A stretch of 64,000 bases of DNA from Melitaea cinxia. Its lineage: Eukaryota > Arthropoda > Insecta > Lepidoptera > Nymphalidae. Under the pieces are notes generated by a model. That model was not told the origin of the DNA. It ran no database searches and saw nothing but the letters and a program-made list of their open reading frames with translations. The number at the start of each line of letters is the position of its first letter. The stretch's first letter is position 1. Location: contig NC_059415.1 in the NCBI RefSeq assembly GCF_905220565.1, positions 5,213,001 through 5,277,000 on the forward strand. Direction: 5' to 3'. A program made the translations under genes and the position numbers. Positions 10,861-21,699 of this stretch are shown here, in pieces.

Positions 10861-11161
10861 TTCTACTTTAACTTTACACGTTTGACAGTTCGCAAGATAG
10901 TTTAGTCTGTCGGGTCAACTACATAATTAATTACTGTGTAAATAAAAAAAAACCTATCATATCTCCAATCACAAGTTTAAACTTGTCCCAAAATCGAAAT
11001 AGAAGCGTGACAACCGCAGACATGTTGTTTAACAATTACGCCGTTGTTAAATTGCATGGGCATACGAAGTTAATTAACAAACTAAATGGAGTTTAATTAA
11101 GGCCATAAAATCTTAATTACATTCAAACTTGAGGCTTTGTTAACAAAAACACTACACGAAC

Positions 11162-11204
11162 ATGTTCATAATTAGGGAGTTGTTGATAAGCTTTATATTT
11201 CTCG
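11162..11204 (+). CDS. Kazal inhibitor 1, exon 1 (start of signal peptide)
   Basis: ATG at 11162 opens MFIIRELLISFIFL and ends with one base of the next codon at 11204. The strong donor GTGAGT follows at 11205. The phase (1) fits the acceptor at 14736-14738 and joins as Glu. The residues form a signal-peptide-like hydrophobic stretch after a short charged start. The intron is about 3.5 kb and full of repeats. The match of phase, donor strength and hydrophobicity supports the join; no transcript is available. Confidence 0.6.
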
Positions 11205-11229
11205 GTGAGTTCATTCAATATATAAAGAT

Positions 11230-11530
11230 TATGTTTGCTTGCAAACGAAAAAACCAACTAAAATTTATATCGACAATGATACAACGTAGGTAATTGAATA
11301 AATATACATTTAAATACGCATTATTAGGAATTATTCAAAACCGCTCGCCACATCTCGGTCAATTCTACATGAAACCTCATCATAAACACCAGTTTTCGAT
11401 TAGAAAAAGATCATAAAAATAATAAATAATAATAAAAAATAAATATGAAATAAGAATCTATTTTCCCAATAAAAGTTATGATACATCAAAATATACGGTC
11501 GAATTGAGAATTTCCTCTTTTTTTTAAGTT
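11230..11530 (+). mobile_element. MITE C, degraded copy in Kazal 1 intron
   Basis: It begins TGTTTGCTTGCAAACGAAAA, contains ATACAACGTAGGTAATTGAA and ends with TACGGTCGAATTGAGAATTT plus TCCTC, in the same order as the copy at 56025. Confidence 0.55.
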
Positions 11531-11688
11531 AGTTAACAATGTGTTCGCTCGCAACGCTCTGGATTCTCACTGAATTTTAAGGCTTTGCTCGTCGGCTAGT
11601 GCATATTTAAACAAGGCGGCAAGCGCGTTTTTACGCCTACCAATGTTAAATGTTACTGTCATATAAGAATGTTATAATCCGAAATAAG

Positions 11689-11820
11689 AGACGTTGGATG
11701 AGTTAGGCCAACTGCTGGGCGGCCTAAACGAGTCCTCCCTAGGGGTTTATCTAGGTATGAACTACAAAACGAAAGTTTTACAACAAAGTCATACCAATCG
11801 GTCGACGATACCGTTATTGA
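11689..11820 (+). mobile_element. RTE reverse transcriptase fragment
   Basis: GACGTTGGATGAGTTAGGCC and GGCCTAAACGAGTCCTCCC match the RTE copy at 53675-53800, with later blocks (CGAAAGTTTT, GTCATACC) also aligned. Short deletions break the frame. Confidence 0.7.
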
Positions 11821-12229
11821 AATTTGGCAAAATCAATTAAACGGATTCCAGGGAAATATTGATGAAATTGATATTATATAGATTAGAGTATCTTCGTTAA
11901 GAAAATAGTGAGTCATCGCTATAAGCTATATCTATAAGCTAAGTGAACTTAGCTGCCTTTGATCAAAATTAAATCGAAGTGAATAAGAAGTCAGGACACC
12001 GTACTCAAATTGACCAGTAGAAGTAAACCCTTCAAGGAGGGATTCTAACTTAATAATATTTTAATTGATCACGAGTCGTGGATAAGTTGACTGATAGCGA
12101 TGAATCACTATTTTCTTAACGCGAATATACTATAAGTATCAACGAGAACGCTTCAGCCTGTAATATTCCACAGCTGGGCGCATAAATTGAAAATTTGTAT
12201 TAAAAAATAAATAAATAGCAAAAGCTTAT

Positions 12230-12400
12230 TATTTGGTGCAGGATTATATTAATGACAAGTGAAAGGCCCGTCAAAATCGGTTCAGCCGTTTCAGAAATTA
12301 GCCGAAACAAACAAAGAGACAAACAGATAGACAGACAGACAAACAGACAAAAATTTTATAAAATATCATTTAGGTGTATGTACCGTGTATACATGTGCAT
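12230..12400 (+). mobile_element. Helitron-like repeat fragment
   Basis: GGCCCGTCAAAATCGGTTCA, then a GACAGACAGACAAACAGAC run, is the reverse of the block at 9660-9760. Confidence 0.45.
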
Positions 12401-12559
12401 TTAGTACGAAGCAGTTAATTTAATATTACAAACAGACACTCCAATTTTATTTATTTGATATAGATGTGTGGTCTTAGTAACACTGTATATCATGCAGGAT
12501 ATTGCCAATTTTACAATAAAATTGAGATTTTTCAAGAGTAACTGCGTAATTTCTTTAGA

Positions 12560-12725
12560 TATGGTTATTCTCTGCAGAATCTACATTACGAACAGGTGGT
12601 AGCTTCACTTATAACTATAATTAATTAATTAAGACATAAATTGTTTTATTTTCTGAAATGAAAATTTAAATGCGCTTTTTAAGCCTATTTGAATCAAGCG
12701 GTTTATGATTTTAATTTTCATTTAA
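12560..12725. mobile_element. MITE E, one-ended copy
   Basis: TCTGCAGAATCTAC and GGTGGTAGCTTCACTT match the terminal inverted repeat seen at 17600-17617. AAGCCTATTTGAATCAAGCG matches the interior. The second terminus is not clear here. Confidence 0.5.
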
Positions 12726-13197
12726 TTATGTCTCTCATACCAAGAATATAAGTTATAATATCACATGTAATTTAAACATGGCAGTCAATCAAATATTTAT
12801 CTTTGTAGTTAAGTGTACTTAATAGATAACATTCAAGAGCATTTCACAAAGGTGGTTTGTTTGGACGGTCTCCGTTCAGCACTCCACTTGATTGAGTAGT
12901 TCCCATCGAACATTTGTAATTAAAACATGTACTTTGGCAAAATATATGAAGTTAAAACCATTTAATACTTAATAAGATTGTTGGCACATCGATGATAATA
13001 GATAATTATATTAACACCAAAGAATTTTGGTAAATAATAATATTAGTAATAAGCATACGTTTATTTCAGACAAATGGTATGGAACCATGAAAAAAAACTA
13101 TATAAAATAACTTACGTGGGAACACATAAAATTGGAAATAAATACAACAATATAATATATATAACAATATAACATAAAAAAAACAGTCAAAGTACAT

Positions 13198-13549
13198 ACA
13201 CTATCATTCATCATCATTACAGCCTATACAGTCCACTGCTGGACATAGGCCTCCACAAGTTTACGCCAAAAACAACGTGAACTCATGTGTTTTGCCCATA
13301 GTCACCACGCTGGGCAGGCGGGTTGGTGACCGCAGGACTGGCTTTGTCGCACCGAAGACGCTGCTGCCCGTCTTCGGCCTGTGTATTTCAAAGCCAGCAG
13401 TTGGATGGTTATCCCGCCATCGGTCGGCTTCTTAAGTTCCAAGGTGGTTGTGGAACCTTGTTATCCCTTAGTCGCCTCTTACGACACCCACGAGAAGAGA
13501 GGGGGTGGCTAAATTCTTTAGTGCCGTAGCCACACAGCACACTATCATT
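13198..13549 (-). mobile_element. SINE B, complete, with 11-bp target duplication
   Basis: ACACTATCATT flanks the element at 13198-13208 and 13539-13549. The body, read in reverse, runs from the 5' GTGGCTACGGCACTAAAGAA through AAAAAGTT-like GAACTT blocks and GCCGAAGACGGGCAGCAGCG to the 3' end CCTATGTCCAGCAGTGGAC, then a TGATGATG tail. It lies antisense in the Kazal 1 intron. A 68-codon open frame inside it is accidental. Confidence 0.82.
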
Positions 13550-13984
13550 ATACAGATTAAATTATATAAATTATTTAATGTCAAGATTAAAAATTAAAAA
13601 AGTAAAAAAAAATTCACTTTTTTTTTTAAATTTTACTTGCGATGAATGTTTTTTTTTTTGTAGACAATTTTTTTTTCAATTTCTTTTATAATATTTTGTT
13701 CTGACATTAACAAACACAAAGAATTATCCGATTTGTTGCAGTCGTTCGGTAGTTATGCTCATACGTACATTTCGGTGATTAATTTATATTACGGAACAAG
13801 AAATTAGTAACATTGGACGCTACAAGAAATTAACCGGATCACTCGGCCGGAAGTGACGCGGGCCGGATGATTTTTTTTCTTATAACGAAAAAACAAAACA
13901 AATAATTCTTTCCATTATCTCTCGGAAATTTTCAAATCATTTTAATGCAGATGAGATATGAGACCATGGGTTTGTTAAAATATT

Positions 13985-14200
13985 TTTTTTAGTACAACTA
14001 GGTCAGCAAACAAGCGTACAGCTCATCTATTACCTCAGCTTATAGATGCCTGCAGGACAGGAATACAACACTGCTTGAAAGCAGGATTATTTAGCTGTGA
14101 TCTTCTGTACAGTAGAGGTATTTTCCCAGTCACGCTGCTCCAGGTTTTAGGCAGGATATATCCTACCATGCACTACCTTAGATATATAGTAGTTAAGTAT
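13985..14200 (+). mobile_element. Repeat family D
   Basis: Landmarks: ACTAGGTCAGCAAACAAGCG, CAACACTGCTTGAAAGCAGG, ATTATTTAGCTGTGATCTTC and CCCAGTCACGCTGCTCCAGG. Confidence 0.6.
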
Positions 14201-14344
14201 ATATAAATAATTTTAAATAGACTAACAGACCACGCAGTTGTCTATTCCTAAGATAGGCTTAATACTTGCATTTTTATGTGCCAAAACTGTCAGCTGATGT
14301 AGAAGCATGCTATTTTCTTGTAATTAAACTTACCTACATGTAAA

Positions 14345-14470
14345 TACTAATACTCGGGGCGGGAAAATTCACTCCCTACTCCCACAAACCCTAGAGTAGA
14401 AAACGTTGTCTCAACTAAACGCATCAACGGGCTAGTCATTTATAGTATTCTACAATAGATCAGCTAACCT
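14345..14470 (-). mobile_element. SINE F head, antisense, degraded
   Basis: CCCTAGAGTAGAAAACG followed by ATCAACGGGCTAGTCATTTA parallels the antisense SINE F head at 34850-34920. Confidence 0.4.
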
Positions 14471-14738
14471 GTTACCAACCCGTAAAGTACGTGTGTGTCC
14501 TTTCTTGCGAACTGTAAAACGCGTGAAGTATAAAAAAAATGTCTGAAAGATATTTCACACTGGAGGTATGAATGCTAAGTACATTCATACCTTATACCAT
14601 AAAAACTTGCTTTCATACTTTAAAAAATACAAACAAAAAAAAATGATAAAAATCAGTCAAACTATTTCGGGAGTCGACCATGAGATTTTTACATATCAGA
14701 TTTCAAGAACCTAATACTAAGTTCTTTTTGGTTTACAG

Positions 14739-15007
14739 AATATCATCTCTACACCTGTCGTAGTAACAAGGAGCCGTTCAATGACTTCTTTAACCCATAC
14801 TCAGTGGATGTGCCCTCCCTAGACGCCATACCTGCCTCCCCCTTGTGTCAAGACTGCCCCAGGGTTTACTACCCCATATGCGCAGATGACAACATCACCT
14901 ACGTCAATGAGTGTAGAATGAACTGCGCTAATGAAAACCAGAAAAAGAATCCGAAAGCTAAATTTGTACGCACAGGGCCGTGTGAGGTCTTTCCGAATTT
15001 CAAATAA
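14739..15007 (+). CDS. Kazal-type serine protease inhibitor 1, exon 2
   Basis: This exon follows a good acceptor (CTTTTTGGTTTACAG) and ends at TAA 15005-15007. With exon 1 it gives about 103 residues. After a pro-region rich in Asn, Phe and Pro comes one Kazal domain: C-QD-C, PRVYYPI, C, ADDNITYVNE, C, RMN, C, then 18 residues to the last C. The 7-10-3 spacing and the CPRVYYPIC and TYVNEC blocks are diagnostic. Kazal domains are secreted and bind serine proteases tightly in the substrate cleft. The second residue after Cys2, the usual P1 site, is Arg, suggesting trypsin-like targets. The C5-C6 gap is long. A GTG at 14804 lies in the reading frame but is not the start; the frame is open back to the acceptor. 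An AATAAA-type signal lies near 15271. Confidence 0.88.
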
Positions 15008-15377
15008 ATAGTTTTTGAAAAATTTGGTTCATTTGAATGATTTTTGGTAATTTTTTTAATTCTCTTCTATACTAATGTTTTAATTTATTTACTTCTTTAT
15101 GTCTGTATTTTTTTATTTAAATCCTGAATGTTTAAAATTTGTTGAATAAGCAGACGACCTAATTATCTAAAGCGCATGCAACTACATTTAAGAGGAATTA
15201 TATGTATATATTTAATACCTTGGCATATAACTGATTGTAATTTTTTAAACATGTATTTCTGTTGTTGTTTCTTACTAAATAAATAAATAATAACTTTTAC
15301 AAATTTCAAAGTACTTGCAAGTAAAACTACGGCGCATAGTATATCGTTAGTAGACAATGAAAATATATATATTTGCT

Positions 15378-15715
15378 ATGTCGTTACGGCATCAAAGAAT
15401 ATAGCCACCCCCCTCTCTTTCCGTGAGTGTCGTAAGAGGCGACTAAGGGGGAACACAGTTCCACTACCACCTTGGAACTTAAAAAGCCGACCGGTGGCGG
15501 GATTACCATCCAACTGCTGGCTTTGAAATACACAGGCCGAAGACGGGCAGCAGCATCATCGGTGCGACAAAGCCAACCCTGCGGTCACCGACATGCCTGC
15601 CCAGCGTGGTGACTAGTGGCAAAACACTTCACGCCATTTTTGGCTCGAACTTGTGGAGACCTATGTCCAGTAGTGGACTGCGATAGGCTGATGTGATGAT
15701 GATGGTGTGATGATA
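15378..15715 (+). mobile_element. SINE B, near-complete
   Basis: From GTCGTTACGGCATCAAAGAA through GGCGGGATTACCATCCAACT and GCCGAAGACGGGCAGCAGCA to CCTATGTCCAGTAGTGGAC, then a GATGATGATGG tail. It lies about 370 bp beyond the Kazal 1 stop. Confidence 0.78.
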
Positions 15716-16209
15716 TATATAATATCTTTTTTTTTTAAATCTAATACGAGTTTTTAAAACATGCCTATAGATAGTAGGATAGTAGTACCTAGACATAAAT
15801 ACACGAAACTAGCACTAGTGAACTTTGATTGTACCCTCATTTGTCTCAATCAGGTGGAAATTTTAAGTTAAAATATTCCTTGAACTAAGTCTTTAAATAA
15901 ATATTTACCTACACCGTTTTATTAAATTAGATTATGTAATTGTACTATGAAAGACTACCAAATGTACGTCCTCTATTCTTATAAAAAATAACTTTAAAGC
16001 ATTGACTAAACTTTATACTGCATCTAGGGACAAAGCACATGTACATACGACAGCCATCTTGACACGCAACTCTGCAAGCGTGATGAAGTTTGCATATGCG
16101 AGACAGTGCGACGTTGCCACTCCGTCAACATAGTTTCATTTTAGCTGAGGCGTTGAAGTCTACAATGACTAAGACTTTGTAGTTTCTTTTGGTGATAATA
16201 AATAATATT

Positions 16210-16325
16210 TTAGTGAAGAAATTCATCATCATTGTCATTTCAGTCTGTTGCATTCCCCTATTGGACATAGTCCTCCTCAAGTTTGTGCCAGACATCCCGA
16301 TTTTCCGCAATCCTCATTCACCCAT
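16210..16325 (-). mobile_element. RTE 3' end fragment, antisense
   Basis: The block TTTCAGTCTGTTGCATTCCC, TTGGACATAGTCCTCCTCAA, then CCAGACATCCCGATTTTCCG and CAATCCTCAT is the reverse of the RTE end at 54330-54424. Confidence 0.65.
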
Positions 16326-16340
16326 AAAAAACATATATCT

Positions 16341-16500
16341 ACTAGCTGCTCGGACAGACTTCCTTCTGTCAAAAGTTAATTAAATTTTTTTTTGTATTAA
16401 TACTTTCTGTGGACCTTAAGGAACATACAAAAAAAAAAAATTGGCCGAATCGGTCGAGCCATTCTCGACTTATGCACTTAGGCATTTCATCGTTAATTTT
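16341..16500 (-). mobile_element. CTAG-ended Helitron-like repeat, antisense
   Basis: Begins CTAGCTGCTCGGACAGACTT and ends with a TCGGTCGAGCCATTCTCG block. It mirrors the element at 47830-48035. Confidence 0.5.
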
Positions 16501-16527
16501 TTTTTTCTATAGAAGATATACATATAT

Positions 16528-16876
16528 GTCGGAGAAACACTAGTCCTCTCGACATCGTTATTAGTGGTACCAGGTCCAGTGGGCGTCATCATCAGGTTAA
16601 ATGCCAGCACAAAACAAAGTATTCACTGTATTATAAAATTTATTGAATGTTTTTACACAACAAATAACTTAAAACGCTAATCAAGCGATTAATTCGACCA
16701 GCGGGTTCAAGGTACCGATCTGTCTTCACTAAAGTATTATCCCACCGCACCGTAACAACAAAGATTTTATAATAATGATGCACCGCGATCAATCACCGTA
16801 TATATACCGTCACCACCGAATGTTAAGATGGCGCCTCGACTCCGCTCGAGGCTTACCCTCTGCTCTGACATAATTT
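16528..16876. other. GC-richer TG...CA block, possible solo LTR
   Basis: A 349-bp stretch begins TGTCGGAGAAACACTAGTCC and ends TAATTTACA. It holds TATATATACCG and an inverted repeat GCCTCGACTCCGCTCGAGGC. The TG/CA ends and TATA-like element resemble a solo LTR, but I see no clean target duplication and no partner LTR. Confidence 0.25.
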
Positions 16877-17296
16877 ACAATAATAATTTTTTTTTAATAA
16901 ATTACTTTTAAACTAAATTAAATTAAAACAATAGGAAAATCTTACAAATTATTTGTCTTCATGTAACCAGCAATCAACTCCATTCTCACTACTTCCTCTG
17001 ACATTTATATAATTAAATATAATATAATAATTGTCATAATGAAAAAATATAAATCAACATTTAAGAATATATCTTCATCTAGTTTATTTAAATTCAACAT
17101 ATTAGTTTCAAAAAAAGGAGGTTTATACCATTAGGAATACATTTAAAAAAAAATTAAAAGTAAAAAAGAGTCCGAGTAATTAATTTAATCGTTAGCAGTT
17201 AAGAATTATTACAGTCATAATAGCAGTGGCACTCTCAATAAAACCATAACTTTAATCGATTTACCAAGACTATTTCATATTTAATGAAGTTTTGCG

Positions 17297-17309
17297 ATGT
17301 TTATGTATT
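17297..17309 (+). CDS. Candidate Kazal inhibitor 2, exon 1
   Basis: ATG at 17297 encodes Met-Phe-Met-Tyr plus one base, followed by donor GTAAGT at 17310. The phase (1) fits the exon at 22989 and gives Phe at the junction, so the joined start reads MFMYFTLTIIISVITYT, a good signal peptide. The size (13 bases) equals that proposed for Kazal 3. The intron would be 5.7 kb. A 13-base exon can occur by chance, so this is tentative. Confidence 0.35.
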
Positions 17310-17599
17310 GTAAGTAGAAACTAATTTAATTATTTATTGAAAGCAGAGATAAAATAATAGTAATTATTTTATACCACGAAGTGCTAAGCTCTAGAATAAT
17401 ATTAAAATAAATTGAAAACTAAAAACTTACAATATTCAGAAATATATTCAAATCAAATTTAAAAAAAAATCTTCACTCTAGGCTCCAAATGCACTTTTAC
17501 GCTGTATTTAATGCAATTACAAATTTTGTATTAAAACACAATTTATATACAATAATGTTCAAGAGTCGCTGGAGAGTTTCTAACCGGAGTCTACACTCT

Positions 17600-17788
17600 G
17601 AATCGGTGGTAGCTTCATTTTAAAAAATAATGATCACTTTAAAATTTTAATTTGTAAAATGACGATTCGAAAGTGCCTATTTGAATATGGTTATTTTTTG
17701 TTTTGATTTTGAATCGCCATTTTACAAATTATAATTTTATTATATTCCTTAGTAAGAGATTATAGTTAAGTGAAGCTACCAACGATTC
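17600..17788. mobile_element. MITE E with 18-bp imperfect terminal inverted repeats
   Basis: GAATCGGTGGTAGCTTCA (17600-17617) and TGAAGCTACCAACGATTC (17771-17788) are inverted repeats with one mismatch. The 189-bp unit is AT-rich and non-coding. A related end is at 12560. Confidence 0.65.
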
Positions 17789-18185
17789 TAAATGTAATTT
17801 CTGCAGAGAAGAATCGACAACAAATTAAAATCACAACGAAATTGTATAAAATTTGTTTTAAAATGTTTAAAAAAAAACTCTACGGATTTCCATGTCAACA
17901 GCTTGTAATGTTGAAGAACAACAAACTATCGATTAGGCAAGCGATATACCTACTTTTGAATTTGCTTTTATCATTAATGAAAAATCCGAACTTGAATGTT
18001 TGTCACTAAACTGTCTAAAAATAATTAATTTCTTAATGCTTTAATGAAATCAATTTAATATCGATTTAATTAAACAGTAATAATTGATAAACATCGTTAT
18101 TTATTTAAAAAAATTGTATATTGAACACTTCGAGACAGTTCGATATCTAACTATCATCTAATTTAAAAAAATATCAAATAACTAG

Positions 18186-18505
18186 TTGACTCGGCAAACG
18201 TTGTTTTGCCGCTAAACGCTATTTAAAAATGGGGGTTGGTGGTAAGAAGGGTGAAAATTTAGGATTGTATGTATTTTTTAACGCCAAATCATAATAAAAT
18301 AAAGAATAAATAATTTATCTAAAAATTAAAAAAAAATTGGGGTGGGCTACCATTAAAATTTGGGGGGATAAAAAATAGATGTTTTTCGATTCTCAGACCT
18401 ACCCAATATGCACACAAAATTTCATAAGAATCGGTCAAGCCGTTTCGGAGGAGTTTAACTACAAACACCGCGACACGAGAATTTTATATATTAGATTTTA
18501 TTTTC
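18186..18505 (+). mobile_element. Helitron-like or other non-autonomous repeat G
   Basis: Contains TCACAAAATTTCATAAGAAT-type and CAAGCCGTTTCGGAGGAGTT blocks and ACACCGCGACACGAGAATTT near its end, phrases that I recall as common in lepidopteran non-coding repeats. No coding capacity. Confidence 0.4.
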
Positions 18506-18516
18506 TGACTTGGTTG

Positions 18517-18522
<6 letters not shown>

Positions 18523-18548
<26 letters not shown>

Positions 18549-18549
18549 T
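18523..18549. repeat. (CA)n microsatellite
   Basis: An almost pure CA run of about 26 bases. Confidence 0.85.
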
Positions 18550-19049
18550 ATTACACAACACGTGAGTGTTAAATATAGTTGAACCAATACTAAATGTTCT
18601 TACTCGTACTTAATATGAAATTTTGAATTTCGAATTTCTAGAAAACGTAAAGACTATTTGTACACTAAAATCTGCGCGATGCAGTACGATTAGAGTTTTA
18701 ATTATTGCTATATGGTGTCTTAGATATTCAGATAGTCCACAAATGCTTGCAACACCAGCCGACCTAGCATGCATACAACGAGATATCTCTTGACGAGAGA
18801 GAGAGATAATGTCTACATCGAGTATTTTCTCGATTACCCTAACATGCGCACTACGAGAGACAAAATTCTCTTCCGAAGACTTCGACTTGTCGAGTAGAGA
18901 AACATTATCAACCATAATCACAACTGAATATCATTCTTATTTCTTATGTCGTAAAGTTGAATTTACAAGGTTATTGACCAATCGTGCCAAACCGGGATGA
19001 GCCAACGTTTGTATAATTTCAAACGAGTGACACATGTTTTATTTAACAA

Positions 19050-19110
19050 TGTTCTCGGCCTTTTGGCTAAGATAAAAAGTGTATATCTAATTTAAAAAAT
19101 CTAATATGGA
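19050..19110 (+). pseudogene. U2 snRNA 5'-end fragment
   Basis: TTCTCGGCCTTTTGGCTAAG, then ATAAAAAGTGTATATCTA, closely matches the highly conserved first 40 or so bases of U2 snRNA, with small changes. After position 60 or so the match is lost, and the Sm site and later stem-loops are not seen, so it is not a functional U2 gene. Confidence 0.7.
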
Positions 19111-19369
19111 AAATAAAACGGCGTAAGTAAATGAATTTAATTATATATGTAAAACAATATGCTCGTGTTGTGCTTTATATCTTGTCGCACATTAGATAAT
19201 TGTAATTCTATCACGCATTGTTTTTTTTTAATTTTTAAAATTTTTTGATTTTTTTTTTTTTTTTTTTTTTTTTGATTATTGATTTTACTTTTATTCTATT
19301 TAATTTTATTTTTACTTATTGATTTTTTTAATATAATTTTGTTTTGTTTTTTATTCTGAATGTTGTCTT

Positions 19370-19440
19370 GTCTTGTTGTACTAACCCAATATGGACTTAT
19401 ACTTTGGTCTGAAATAAAGTATTATTATTATTATTATTTA
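19370..19440 (+). mobile_element. LINE 3' tail fragment
   Basis: ACTTTGGTCTGAAATAAAGT followed by an ATT array is a typical lepidopteran LINE 3' end. It lies downstream of the U2 fragment on the same strand. Confidence 0.6.
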
Positions 19441-20129
19441 GAATAAGAAGCAACAGGACGCAAATACGTTTTTTGTGTCATTATATGGCACACTTCACTC
19501 GACTTTTCGCGTTTCCCGCTCTTCGTATACAGAAATTATATAATTATAATAGGGAAACGCCATGGTATACAAAAAATAGGCACCCGGTTTTATTTATTTT
19601 TTATTTACCGTCTTTCTCGTCGATAATATTGAAAACGAGAAGTTTCTCTTCCTAAAACGACAAAATTCGACAAAATTACGATGTCATGTTAGCTTCCGTA
19701 GAGATAAATATCACAGATCACTAAAATTTAATGATTATCTCTTCTATTGACGTAACGAGAAGAGTATCGCGTGCACGCATGTTAGCTACTGTAGACATAG
19801 AGAGTTAATACGAGAAAAGGGGTAGACAAAATTTTGTCGTGGCGCGCATGCTAGGCCTGCAGAAGCATTACAAGCGCATTGAAAATTTTTTGATAACCGT
19901 TTTACTTCCATTTTGAGGAATACCATATATTGTTAGCCTTGATTGAAAAGTTTGTTATGGAGCTCCTTTCATAAGCGGAGCGATCGCAGGAGGAGAGGAG
20001 TTGTTAGGATCAACTCACGTCACCAATTTTTCTATGAATTTAGAAACGATGTCTGTCAGTCTTCTCCTAATGTCAGTCTTATTCCTTTCGCGTTGGATAG
20101 TATTGCTTTCGGTGTGTTAAATCCCTAAA

Positions 20130-21690
20130 GTATTAACAAAACGTTGCTTAGTGGCAACATATATTTATCGTCTACAGTTTTCGTATATATCGTTTAGTTG
20201 ATTTTGACCAAAATGCCACAAGTGTTTATCATGAACAATAAAGGAATTTACGTTGCTAATAGTATAAACAAATGTTTATTGGTGACACTCCTTACTCCCT
20301 TGAGATTCCCTAAAGCTAGAACGTGACAGATGTACTTTTTAAAAACAATTTTATATTGTTTTACTCAACTACATCGAATGAACATTGCAAAAAAAAAATC
20401 ACATTTCTACACTCAATAAACTATGTAAATTTCTCATAATTGTTTTTTCTCGAAACTAGAATTTTTATATAGCATGCCTTAGCCGTTTAAGATGACGGAA
20501 AAAGCTAGAATTTTTGTATTTAGTATTCTAAACCAGACTTAGTCTAAGCTATTTAATACATCTTTACTCTGAGTACCACATTTTGTTTTCCAGAGATTTC
20601 TTTACAATTTTGGTCACGATCACACGGCCTTTGTAACGCCCTGTTAATATTCAGACCGGCCTTGAAAGCAGGCGATAACTTAGATGACCGCTTAGGTTCA
20701 CGTTTAAAAAAAATCGGAATTTCCTTTCGTTATACTATATCTATAGTTTTTAAACGACTTTCATAAAAATTGAATATTCTAAATTCGATTGTATTTTTTT
20801 ATTTGTTCGGTCTACCCATTAAAAAATTATTAAATAACACACGAAAAAAAAACAGTTGAATTTAGAACATCTTCCTTTTTTTTGAAGACGATTTTAAATA
20901 TAGATCTACCTTTGATTGGTGAAATCTTACGCATTAGGTTTTCTAGTCTATTGCCACATAGAATGAACAATTATTTATTTTTTTATGGAACAACTACAAT
21001 CTTAGTACATAGGTACATCAACTTAAGGCCCTACAAGAGTTTATAAAAATCTTTGACATTCATTTTTAGATGAAGCTTTGAAAGAAATACAATTTTATTA
21101 AAAAGTCAAAGACAACGAAGAGAAATGATTTAATTATTAAAACGAAGTGAACGTAATTTCATTTCATTCAAATGAATGTTCTTTTAATTTATTTTTTTGT
21201 CTTTATATTCGATTTACTGAAGCTTAAAAATTTAGTTTGTTAAGAGATTTTAATTTTTAAAAGTAATCGTCTTTAAAATTTAATGGATATTATAAATCGT
21301 AAAGAAAATCAGATTTCAAGTTTTTCAAGAGTAATCTATATTTATTTTTACCCTTGAACCAGACATTGAATTAGTCTTTCAACATCATTATTTCTTATTA
21401 CTAAATTTCAATATCTTTAAAGTTAAGTATAAGAGCACTATTACCGAAATGTAGAATTCTTTAGAACTAAAAAATAAAAAAAATAAAAAAAAACAATTTT
21501 TTTAAAATATTTATCCTCAACTAAAAAATCACTTCGTCTACAATTTAAAAAGATTAATTTAAAATTGAAATCGATAAGATACGTTATTTACAGATTCATA
21601 CACAAACAATTATTTTCCAATATTTAGATCACTAGTATCACTTTAAAAAACACTTCAAAAGCTTTTTTTAAACTAGCTTACCACCCACTG
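20130..21690. other. AT-rich intronic/intergenic DNA
   Basis: No gene or clear repeat seen. Homopolymer A/T runs are frequent. Confidence 0.45.
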
Positions 21691-21699
21691 CTTCGCACA

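Larger units (their letters stand above)
18760..19860. repeat. Dispersed inverted modules around a CTAGCATGCGC core
   Basis: CCTAGCATGC (18763-18772) and GCATGCTAGG (19846-19855) form an inverted pair. Related units (CTAACATGCGCAC at about 18838; reverse-strand CTAACATGCGTGC near 19790 and CTAACATGACATC near 19707) are followed by ACGA and ACAAAATT motifs. The region also holds the U2-like fragment and a LINE tail. I cannot tell whether it is one element or nested insertions. Confidence 0.35.

Noticed and set aside
13323..13529. 68-codon ORF on +, and a similar one at 27356-27649
   Set aside because: Both are antisense to SINE B copies and arise from the repeat consensus.
18523..18549. CRISPR-like or satellite array
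   Set aside because: A simple CA microsatellite; no repeat-spacer structure anywhere in the window.
19050..19110. Functional U2 snRNA gene
   Set aside because: Only the 5' end matches; the Sm site, later stem-loops and a clear upstream snRNA promoter are not seen.
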